Positions 44,561 to 56,500 of a stretch of DNA of 64,000 bases are shown here, in pieces. The DNA is from Undaria pinnatifida (taxonomy: Eukaryota > Sar > Phaeophyceae > Laminariales > Alariaceae). Position 1 is the first letter of the stretch; the number at the start of each line of letters is the position of its first letter. The DNA is taken from NCBI GenBank assembly GCA_012845835.1, contig JABAKD010000027.1:8177364-8241363 (forward strand), read 5' to 3'. Under the pieces are notes generated by a model, which saw only the letters and a program-made list of their open reading frames with translations, made no database searches and was not told the origin of the DNA. Both the position numbers and the translations under genes were made by a program.

Positions 44561-47500
44561 GTGAACCTGACACGAGACTATTGACAAATATATTTAAACC
44601 CTCTTGAGGGCCAGCCATAGCGGCGTAAAAAAAACGACGATACCGATATTTCCAAGCGTCTGGAAAGAGCGTGGAGCAGCACGAGTATCGCCATGTGCTG
44701 CACGTGTGTCGCACGGCCCCTTCCATTGCAGTGTGCACACACATCCCCTACCCCCCCAGCGAAACCAGCCTATTTTGTGTGATGCTGTAATCGTCAGTTT
44801 CTCGTTTTTTTTTTCTTGTCATTTTTTCCCTATATTATAATTTAGTCCCAACTGGGTAAAGACGGGGGGGGGGGGGGGGGGCGGGGTACTAGTTTGTTGC
44901 TTGCCTTAGTCATCTGACCATTGACCAAGCATCCCTTTCGAGACGGAGCACCGTTCCTACTCCTAATAGAGACACCTCCAACATTTGGGCGCTCATTACG
45001 CTTTTTCCATATATTACATAAAAAATGTTTGCGTATCCTATCCCCTTTCTGTTTCGCCGTCTTTGGCCACCATCTATCTCCTAGGATAGCGATCGTCTTT
45101 TCGCTACTCGCTAGTCTACCAAACTCTTCCATGTCACATTCGTCTAGTTTCCTCATCTCCTCTAATACATCCCGTTCCTCCTTGTATATAGTACATTCTC
45201 CGATGTAAGCCCTACTCTCTTTTGTTGTGCCACACGGGCACACATGTGCATCAATATCCTCCTCCTCCCGACTACTGGTATATCTCTTCTTCTTTCTGGT
45301 AGCGGCGGGGGGCGGGGGGGGGGGGGGGGGGGGGCGGGAAATGCGTGTGTCCAAACGTGTTCTTGCGATGACTTGGGATAGAACTTTTCGGGAAGGATGA
45401 TAATTTTCCAGGAATTTGTACTATACTCGTAGCTCCCTATTGTTCGGTCAGGAGGCCAAAAAAATAGTGTTCCACAGCTAGGATACATTTTGAAGAATAG
45501 AACGCGGCGCAGCCGCGTTTGTTTCTGGTCTTTTTTGGGTCCGAATCAGGGGGCCAGGGTTATGAATACGGTGAGGGTTGGGGATTGGGTTGGGTTGGGT
45601 TTGGTCTACGAACGCGGCTTGATTCCGCCGTCGGAACTGCCTGCTATGGCCAGAATCGTTAGCAGTCAACGGGCCCGACCGTTTGAACGGTCAATCCTAA
45701 CACGTTGTCAGGTGGACTCCCTCTCAGACACGATGCTACTCTGATTGTAAGTAACTTGCTACAGTTGTAAGGGATCAGGCCGAGGGTAGCTAGTACTGTA
45801 TAAGTGGTATTACTAGCTGTTGTGTAGATTTACCCGAGACTCCACCGTTCGATTGCCTGGAACTCTGCCGTTCGGACATCATGCCGGGCTACAAGTACGA
45901 TGAGAGACGGATGTGTTGATTTTTTTGGCTAATATAAGGCCGTACTCGTACTACTGGTGTGTTTTGTTCTGACGTTTCAATTACTTGTTTATTTTGGTTG
46001 GAGTTGGTTGGGGTTTACATATATTTTCTTGGAAGGCTTAAGGCGGAGTCTCTTTTTGACGGCAGCAAAAAGAAAGGATTGCAGATAAGGCAGCAGTGCC
46101 GGGCATGCTTCGTATTCGTCAAGCATGAGGAAGCACTGAAGAAATATACACGAAAAAATACAGAATACGAAAGACGCCCTTGTTTCTTCATGAAGAGATT
46201 TGTATATTCATAAGCTACTATTAATAGTACGTCGTAGTTATAGCGAAAGAGAGCCGTTCGTTTACTGCCTCTTGGATTCGCCCAGCCCCCTTGTAGTATT
46301 TTACAACCCCGCCAACGTTTGATAGACGATGTACTTGGAAGTAGACTTTGGTTTTTTTCCAGTGGTAGTGGTAGTGGTGGTGGTTGTTGTTGTTGTTGTT
46401 GTTGTGGTTGTGGCTGTGGTTGTGGCTGTGGTTGTGGCTGTGGTTGTGGTTGTGGTTGGTGGTGTTGGTGTTGGTGTTGGAATTGGTGGTGCTGGTTGTG
46501 GTGCTGGTGCTGGTGTTGGTGTTGGTATTGGTATTGGTGCTGGTACTGTAGGTGTTGGTGTTGGTGTTGCCGTTGATGTCGGTAATAATGTTGATGTTGC
46601 GGTAGAGGGGAGGGGGGGGTAAGGAGAACGGTGGAGGGGTAAACGGGGGGGTTGGGGGGGGGGGGGGAGTGGAGGGATAGGGGGGAGGAATGAGAGGCGA
46701 TCTGGCTCGTCTGTTTCCCTCGGGTCTGGCGGTAGCCTCGGGCCTGGCGATGGCCGGTGTCGGGGAAGGGTTGGATAGATGAATGATGGATGAAGATTGG
46801 TTGGAAGAATTGTATGGGGGGGATAGTCGGGTGGTTGGATGTATGGACGAATGGATAGTTGAATGCATGGATGTGGGTGGATGATTGGCTGGATGATTGG
46901 TTGGTTGGTTGGTCAGACGGTCGGACGGATGGATGCATAGATGGTAAGATGGTTGAATGGGTTGGTGAATAGACCGACTACTGAAAATGTCGGGGCAACA
47001 ACAGGCGAATGATTATCTCCCCCCTTTCCCCACCGCAATGTCTGCCTGGTTGGTGAACACCCGACGTGCCCCGTCCAGGCATAGTATGGATGCGAGGGTC
47101 TATGATCATACGACTACGGCCATACACAAACTGAGTACCCCCCCCCCCCCCCCCCCCAGCCCCTTCCCCCACCGTTTAGCCCCCCGACCCCCCCCCCGTC
47201 CCCTAAACCTCTCGCCCCCCCCTTGTTCACCCTTTCTTCGCTCTCGCTCCGCTCTCCGCACGCTTTCGCTCTTGCCCCCCCTCTCTCTCCGCAAGGCCCC
47301 TCGAGGCGCGCGCGACTCCCCTCTCCAGCACAGTTTCAGCCTGAGCCCCACCGGCAGCCTCACCCCGGGAAAGGGAGCTTCACCGCAATGGACAGCGGCC
47401 CACTCGGACGACACGCCCCCCCCAACCGGAAGCTTCTCCCTGCCCCCCCCCGCCATCCCCACCGCCGCCTCCACTGCACGAAACCCCCCCCTGCTGCCGT

Positions 47501-50500
47501 TACGGTCCATGTCGACTTCACGATCGCGGTCCCCCAAGCGACGGGGCTCTACCGGTTCAGGGCCAGGGCTAGGGACGGCTAGTGCTAGAGGGGGAGGCAG
47601 GGGTTGTGGTGGTGGCGGTGGGGTTGGGGGGGGCGGGGGCGGGGGTGGGGGTGGGGATCGTCGAGCGTCGGCCTCCGCGGCCGACGATTTCGGGGTTCCG
47701 TCGTCGTCGTCGTCGAAGAGCCCCCTTCGCAGACGAAGGTGGAGGTCGCTCTGGGGTTCGGAGATGGAGAGAGCTCTGTCCAAGCAACCCGTTGATGCTG
47801 GTGCTCCTGCTGCTGGTGGTGGTGGGGGTGGTGGGGAGGGTGTTGGTGCTACTGCTGCTGCGATTACGCCCGGTTCCGCTGCTTCGAGGACGCCTGCGTC
47901 TTCTGCTGCTGCATTAACCCCTGCTTCTTCCGTTTCGATTACCCCCGCTTCTGCTGCTGCTGCTGCTGCGAGAACGCCCCCTTCTTCTGTTGGGATGACC
48001 CCTGCATCAGCGAGAACCCCCCCTTCTGCTTCTTCGAGGACTCCTGGTTCTGCTGCTTCGAGGACGCCCGCTTCTGCCGCTGGTGCTGCTGCTTCGAGAA
48101 CGCCCGCTTCTGCTGCTGCGATGGCAACGCCGCCTCATGAGTTGGCCTTCACTGCGACGACGTTTGCTGGAACGCCAGAAGGCGGTGGAGCGGGGGGAGC
48201 GGGGACGGGTAGAGGGTTCAGGGGCGGGCGGAGGGGGGGCGTTGATGGTGGTGGTGGTGATGGCGGTAGTGGTTACGATGGTAGGGATGGCGGTGGTAGC
48301 TCTAGGCACGGTAGAGATGGCGCAGGGGGTAAACAGTATGGGGAAGGGGGCGAGGCGGAGGCGGAGGCGGGAAGGGGGGGGGGTAGGAAACATGGGCAAG
48401 AACAGGGGCAGGGGCTAGGGTTGGGGCCGAAGCGCGCGGCGGGGGGGGAGGGAGGGGGTGCGGTGGAGGCATCATCCGGGCGTGGTGTAGGGCGGGCGCT
48501 GACTTGGAAAGTGGCCGAGGAAGGAAGGAAAGCTCTCGGATGTTCTCCTCCGGGAAATAGCGCCAATGGCAGCAGGTGGGTGGGGCGGGGGGGGCGGCGC
48601 GGAGGTGGTTGGGCGAAGGGAAGGGGGGGCCAGAAGGAAAAGGGGGGCGGGAGGGAAGGGGCGTACTCGTTGTCATGCACGGTCGTAGTCTTGAGACCAT
48701 AGACTCTCGCATCCGTACAAAGCCGGGGAGGAGGAGAGGAGGGGGACTAGAGGGGGGCAGGGTTGTGAGTTTCCTTGACCTACTGCTGTATGTTCCTTTC
48801 GTACTGGTATGTGATTCGGGCCGAAATCGAGGGGAGTGCACGCACAAGCGGGTGCGCTTCGTGGGGGGAGGGAGGGGGGGAGGGGTTGGTCGAACCAGCA
48901 GGTGTCCTGCCATCTTCCTGCTGACAGCAATCGCGTCCTTGAAAGGAAGCCGCCAAAGAAAAGAGGTAATAGCGTGGTAGGGAGACTTGTGGGAGGAAGA
49001 AATGGAGGGAGGAAAGGAGGGAGGAAGAGGGGCATGGAGGGAGGGAGAGGGGGAGGCAGGCATGGAGGGAGGGGGGGGAGGGGGGGCGTGTTCATTTGAT
49101 TCTTGCCTTAGTCATGTGACCAATGATTAAGCATCCCTTTCTAGACGGAGCACAGATGGAGAGAGGGGCGGGTGTAATCTTATCATGGCATGGAGAGAGG
49201 GAGGAGGGGAGGGGGGAGGGAAGGAAGGAAGGAAGGAAGGAAGGAAAGAAGGAAGGAAGGAAGGAAGGAAGGAAGGAAGGAAGGAAGGAAGGAAGGAAGG
49301 AAGGAAGGAAGGAAGGAAGGAAGGAAGGAAGGAAGGAACACACCAACCCAGTTACCAGCCGGAAGGCTGTTGTTTGGCATTAGTGTCGCGTGTTGATCTT
49401 GTGCATGTGTGTCTCAGAACATGTTCGTTTGCTCGTGTTTTTTGTACGTTGGTGTACGTTGTTTTGTGTGTCCGTTTATACTCATTCTTACGTGTATACG
49501 CATCATATGTATGCAGAGTTTATTTGTTGACGGGAACAACCTCAAATCCAGACTGTTGAGGAAGCCTGACACCCCAATTCTCATGAACGCCTTACACCTC
49601 TCACCACCGACGCTGTCCCTCTCCACCCCACCCCTCCTTCCCTCGTCACCTATTTCCCTCTCCCTCCCCCTCTGTAATGTATGGAAGAAGCGTAATGAGC
49701 GCCCAAATGTCGGAGGTGTCTCTATTAGGAGTAGGAACGGTGCTCTGTCTCGAAAGGGATGCGTGGTCAATGGTTAAACGACTAAGGCAAGCAACAAATG
49801 AGTACCTCCCCCCCGCCCCCCCCCTCTCCCTCTGCTCCCCTCCTTCCCCCTCCCCCCCCTCCGTCCCCCCTCTCATCCTTCCATCCCTCCCACCCCCCCT
49901 TTTCCCTCCCCCTCTCCCCCGCCCCCCCCCCCACCCCCCCTCTTCTCTCTCCCTCCCCCGCCCCCCCTCCCTCCCCCTCTCCCTCTCCTCCCCCCATCCC
50001 TGGCAGCTGCCTGACACCCTCCCGGAACGGAACTTTCGTGGCCACGGCCGCCACCGCCGCCGCCGCCGCGGCCTCGGAAACATCGGCAAAGCCTAGAGAC
50101 AGGCCAAGCAGCAGCAATGGCGACCGTGGCGGGAGGAGGAGGTTAATCAGAGAAGGAAGCCGTCCTTTTTGGGAAGCTTCGGAGCCTTGCTCCCCGCCTC
50201 CCGTCTCTCCTTCCCCCCCTTCTCCGTCCCTCCGGTCTTGCGCTACTTCTACGTCTTCGCCTCCCAATCTTTCTTTGTCTCTTCCTCTTCCGCTGTCGCT
50301 GCCTGGGCGCCGGCCGGAGTCTACCCTGCCGGGCGGGTCGGTGGTATCGGGGGCTTCGTCGTTGCCTCGGGACACTGACGTTTGGGAGATTGGGTGAGAC
50401 GCGTTTTTTTTTTTTTTTTTTTTTTTTTTTTTGGTTTCGGTTTTGAAGTTAGTCTTTTCAGTTTTTATCTAGGAAATTGATTTTGGATATCGTTTTTTGG

Positions 50501-53500
50501 TTTTTGGTTTTGGTGTTTGGTTCGTCTTTGCTGTTTTGGTGTTTGGTTGTTGGTTGTTGTATTTTTTGTTCATCTTTTTTTATGTTGAAGTTGGTGGTGT
50601 CGGGGCTTCGTCGTTGCCTCGCGACACCGATGTTTGGGAGATCGGGTGAGAGGGGGAGGCGTTTTTGGGAGGGGTGGGGTGGTGTTTGGCTTTTTAGTTT
50701 TTGGCTTTCTGTTTAGTTTTTTGGGTATGGTTTTTGGTGTTGGTGTTTGGTTCGTTTTTGGCCTTTTTATTTCTGTGCTTGATTTGGTTCTGGTTTTTGG
50801 TCCGGGAATTGCATTTTGGAGTTGGCCGAGTCAACCCTGCCCATGGCCGGTCGGTGTGTCGGGGGCGTCGACGTTTCCTCCCGACACCGACGTTTGGGAA
50901 ATCGGGTGAGATAAGGGGAAATTGTTGGTTTTGGGGGCTCTTTTGTTTTCGCTTTTGTTTTTAAGCTTTTGGTTTGTTGTGGTTTATTTTATTTTTGTTT
51001 GTTTGTTGGGTGTTTGTTTTTGGTGTTGAAGTTTGGTTGTGGTTTTGATTTTTGCTTGTGCTACCCGGGTCGGTGGTGTCGGGGGCTTGGTCGTTGCCTC
51101 GCGGTACTGACGTTTGAGAGATCGGGTGAGAGGGAGAGGGGTTGTTTTGGAGCTCGGTGTTGGTTTTTGGCTTTGATTTGAAAATTGCCTGGGCTGGTTG
51201 GTTTTGGTGTTTGTTTCGTATTTTTTGTTTTTTTTTCGGTTTGTTGGTGTTGGTTTTGGTTTAGGTTTTTAGGTTTTGGTTTTGGTTTGTAGTTTTTATT
51301 TTGGTTTTATGTCTTGTGTCCGTTTCGTTTTCGCTTCGTTTCGGAATCTCAATCGTGATGTCAATCTCAGGTCGCGTCCGGACTTCCTCTCGATGTCCTT
51401 GACATCGACGCCGCCCCGACTGGGCAAGGACCTCTCCCTGGGGAGGGAGAGCAGCACGGGCACGTATCGGGACGGCTTTGGGAGCACGGCCAGGGACAGC
51501 ATGGGGGGCACGGTTAAAGACCTCGGACGTTTCGGCCGCGCGAAAAAGGTACTCCCCACACTAAAACTAGTATTCAATGTAAATAATGGGGCTGTGGGGC
51601 TGGCTAGATGTTAGTTGTGTGGCGAAGCAAGGGCCAGCTGCTACTTCTTGTTGTTCGTTTCTTTCTTTCCTGCACGCAGTCTGGGTTGCTGGCTTGCATA
51701 TGTCCCGGTGTACATCGTGTTTGTTGCGTCCGGCATTCACCTTGCTGTAGTTGCTAGGTGTTAATATCTGTTTTGCAAGTTTGCACACCTCCGACAGATT
51801 ATATAGATCATATAGATAAATCTACAGTAGATCCTGTATCTGCCGCGACGAGAAGCTGTGCAGGATCTGTCCATAAAAATGGTACAGATCCAACCCCTGG
51901 GAAAAAAGAAATCTAGTAGATCACGCAGATCGTACGGGTTCCACCTGGGATCATGAGCTACATCATACAGATATTTCGTGAAAGATCTAGCTCGTCAAGC
52001 GGGAATCGATGGTCTGTCCGACGTGTGTAAGGTTTGTGACCACAGATCTCGTCCTTATGGGAGGAGACATCGGCACGGGCAATGGTTGTGCTGGATGTTG
52101 ATTGGTGGAAACGTCAGTTTCATGTGAAAAACGCACACGCTGTAATGTTGTGATGCATGTGGTGTAACCGTTTTTGTCACTGCCACACAAATGCTCCGCA
52201 CGAATTCCACGTGCGGTAAGCTCCACCGAGCGATGCGACGGTGAAACAAACGGGTATGGTTTTGATTTTTTAGCTGGGCTGGACTTGACGGCTCTTGGTA
52301 TCAACATAGTTGTTTGTCTGGGTCACCAAGTAAGCTGACGAACTGGCTTATAACCCCTTTGGGACTTCCAAGGGGAAAACATGTTCAAAAAAAGAAAAAG
52401 GAGTGACGGTTACAGCATCCATCGCCCACATGAGGAAGCCCGGGCGGGCTGTGCCATCCCGAGGTAAGGGGCGCAGCGGAAGGTTCTGAGCTCCTAGTAA
52501 TATCCTACCAATACCATGAGGAGCTCAATATCTCATCACCCGAAACGTGACTTGGAAGGCATTCGCTCACGCGATCCGACCAACACTTCTGTGGTCTGGA
52601 GTCGTTACAGTAAAGAAAAAAAAAACTCGGAAAAGTACCAGACTAACCGGTAGGTAGTTCGTGGCTTGAGGAGCTCCGCCGGCGAGAAACGTTTGGCCCA
52701 AACAATGTGAACACGTACCGTGGGACGACTCGGGCTGTTGGCCCAGGGTATAGGGGGCGTGTCCGAAGTATGACGGAAAGATATATGTGCGACACGCGAG
52801 CAGAATGATGGCAATCGTACCGCCGTGCGTGCGCACGCTCTTGCCTCAACTATTTCGGTTGTCGGTTGACGGTCCAGTTTGTAGCCGTCCAGGATTCTTT
52901 GGAACTGTCATACTAGTTTTAGTGTGTGGAGTTCCTTGACGGCTGTCCGTCAAGCCCGTCAATGGGCAAGAGTGTCGTCAACCGACATCTTCGCTCTGCC
53001 TAGACGTTTTTATCGTGAGGTCGCACTTCTCGTTATTATAAAAATAAAAATACACTCCAGCTGTGAGATCGAAGATTTTGTCGAAACTCATCTTTGCAAG
53101 CTGTGTGTGATATTCCGATCGCGCGTATTACTGGGTGTGTGTCCTTATTAAAGATATAGGTCGGTGACCCCACTTAGAACTGCTATAATAGCTTGTACCA
53201 GGGTCAACAGGGTGATGCTAATCAGTCTGTTGCGGAAACTTTAAAACCCGTTTTTGAAAACTCGTTTTTGAGGGACAAAATCTGACAGCTGTGGAAGGAA
53301 ATGCATTAGTTTATCAAGTGTGCTGTATGAATTGGTCGAAAAAAATGGACTCCAACAGGGTTGAAGAATTTTATCAGTACACAAACACCACCACGCGTCG
53401 GGTTATAACACGCTATCCAGGCGCAAAAGCGAAGAACTCTTACCAATTACCACAAAAAACTAATCGTAATACCTACAGTAACCAAGTAAAATAACTAGTC

Positions 53501-56500
53501 GGTGACTTGCTGTTTGTCTGACAACTCACAGCGTCACAGCGTCGCCTCTTCCTCCCCATCCCCACCCCCCGGATGGGGTCCATGTGGGCGTTCGTACTGA
53601 CATCGCAGGCGGTGAAGAAACGGACGAAAGAGCTGGACGCAGGGGCGGCCCATCTTAGGTCCATGCTGAGCGGGCACTTAGGCCCAGACTTCGAACAGGC
53701 AAGAATTGTACCGCACCCCCCCCCCACCGCTCCCCCTCCCCGTTCGTGTTTTTGTCTTTTCCGTCCCATCTACTTCGAAGTATTTCTTTGGCACTTTTTT
53801 CTCCAGCACGGAGGTTGACACTGTTAGGGGTGTCAATGAAGGGCTATTCCACCGCAATATAATGTCCGAAATTTTCGGATCGACCAGGAAAAAAGAAAAG
53901 AAAAGATCAATGTCACCCGAAAGATGTGTGTGTGTGTTTTTTGTATGAGCATCTTGGTTAAACACTGAGCACGTGCAAAACTTGACGAGATGACTCCTCG
54001 GGCGTAGACTTGATTTTGATTGCTGATATTTGGTCGACATGCTGACATGGGCAAGGTGGTGTGAACTACTAATACGTTATTTATCATGAAACTTCAAATA
54101 GAGCGAGAAATTCCGAATATGTGCTGCTTTCTACACATTGTCTCCGCTGGTCATCAGAGCTGTTTCAGTTTGTGCGAGAAACTGAAACCTTGCTCACTCC
54201 TTTGGGTTATGGACTCTTTATCGAATCAAGCAAAACTGCAATCGGCATCATTGGTCGTGAGAAATCATCAAACAAAATCGATCACTTTGGAGCTAGAAAT
54301 ACAAAAACCCATACTAATGACAAGTAGATTTTGCTGGATGTGGTCTGCGACGTCCCATGGTCCATCCGGTCGATGGCTCTGGGGGTATGTTGATACCACT
54401 CTGTTCGTAAATGTGTGGATCATTTATATTGATATAAATGTTGACACGATCCGTATATATTCGAGTATATTGATATTTTACGCCAGGTAATGCTATTAAT
54501 AGTAGTACAGGGTAACGCAGTGCTATTTTGAAATCGCACCGGTATCGTGAGATTGGCAGGCGACAAGCATCGCTGCTTGCTGCTGCACTTGACCAAGCAA
54601 AGCCGGTGGGATCGTCGTCGGGCATGGACTGCTGCTGCAGATATACCGTCGCCGGTCATGGGCTGTCGCCGCTGATCAGCGCCTCCCATCGGCTGCTGTC
54701 GTTTCTGGTTTTGCACGTACGTGGTGCTCTGCTACTGCTGCAAGCTGCTTCTGAATTTCAGCCTGGATGAGTCGCTGCCGCCCTCGCGTGCGGTCAGCCA
54801 TCGCTAGCTACGAGCGCTGGATGTTTGCGAGACGGGGGCGAACGCCCCGCCAAATTTGGGCTGTGGGTTGTATTGTCGGGCGTCGTTGCTCAAAACGAGA
54901 GCACAAGGTACACATCGTCGTACAATCGTCATCAGGTCGGGTCAGAAGAGGCTCGAACCTTGGCCCAAAGGGCTTGTAGCTCGAACGCAAGGAAACTGAC
55001 CCACCGTGGGCTTTGGGGTTTTGTTGTTCATTGAATACACAAGGAAATTTCAGTGCGCTCCTCCGTCCGCCCTAAACCTCGCACTACGTATCCGAATGGG
55101 GTTGTTCGTGGGCTTAAGGGGCCCCGATCAACCGCGCGCTTTTGATTGGTTGATTTTTGGAAACGATCAATTTTCATTTTTTCTCACTTCCATCTTTTTG
55201 TTTGGGACAGTTTTATTGCGGTTAACGAGTATAATACGCCTTCACTGACACACCTGACTGTATCTTGTGTGTGCTGAACTCGGAGCGCGGGGGGGGGGGG
55301 CGGGGGCGGGGCTGCGTTTTCCTTTCTTCCGCAGGCTGGGTTTTCTCCCAAAGATAAGAGGGTGAGGCGGGGGCGCTGAGATACCGTCACGAGCATAACA
55401 GCCGCGAGGCGATGCATGCAGAAACGTATGCTCCTTTTTTTTTCATTATAAATACTGGTATAAATCATACAAGGTAACTGGTATTATACGTTATTGGCAT
55501 TGTGATGTTTTGGCGTTTATATTTTTATTTTGTGAGGGGCGAGACGAGGTTTTATTTTGCCAAGGACTTCCTACGTTTTTAACAATGTGATGTTTCGGCG
55601 TTTTGTTGTTGTTGTTGTTGTTCTTGTTGTTCTTGTTTGGGCGGTGCGGGGCGGGACGGGGGGATGGGAGCAGGTAATTTCGCTGCGTCGGATGCAGATG
55701 AGGGTAAAAGTTTTCCTTCGGAGGTCTCTCTTGGACGTGTACGACCACGATGAAGGGGAGTCTACATCGGAGAACACCGGGTGAGTGATGCGGGAGGGGG
55801 GTGGGGAGGAGAGCGGGGGGGGGGGGGAGAGAGGGGGGGGGGAGGGGAGAGGGGGAGAGGGGGGAGGAGGGGAGGGGGGGAGGGGGGGAGGGGGGGGGGG
55901 AGAAGGAAAGGGGGGGGGGGGGGGGGATACTCATTTCACGCATAGCCGTGTAGCCGTGGTCTTAAAAACCGTTGACCCCTGAGCCCCTGCCATGCCTTGA
56001 CGGAGCACGTCGGGGTTTCATCGACCGTGTAGACATCGCGTGCACCAAGCACGAAACGCCGTGAGGCATTCGGTGAGTTGCATGAAGGGTGAGCTGCATC
56101 CTGCTAAGGACCACCTGTGAGGCGGACTTCCGCGCTTTGTGCGTACTGTCTTGCTTATCAGATGACAGCGCGTGCACCAAGGGCGAAGCGGCGGGGGGGG
56201 CAGGGAGAGATGGGTGCAGGGGGGGCGGGGGGGGGGGGGAGGGAGAGGGAGGGGGGAAGGGGGGGGGGGGGATTAGAGGGAAGGAGATAGCGAACGCGAG
56301 AGGCAATGAGGGAGGGAACAAAGGGGCACATAGATAACGAGGAAGAAGGAGAGAGGGAGGGAGGGATACAAGAGAGAGGGCGGGGAGGCGCGAGAGGGAT
56401 GGACAGGCTTTTGCGGCGGAAAAGACGCGACCGACAAATCAAATTCCCAAATGTTTGTTCTTGCCCGCTCTTTACTTTGTTTGCCTTTGTTTCTTTTTTG

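Noticed and set aside
46015-46938. 307-residue His/Gln-rich minus-strand open frame
   Set aside because: Product of the GGTTGT hexamer repeat, antisense to an intron of the 5-phosphatase gene.
46987-47328. Upstream extension of 5-phosphatase exon b
   Set aside because: The frame is open, but the sequence is a retroposon tail and C-rich tract; the phase-0 acceptor at 47327-47328 is the better border.
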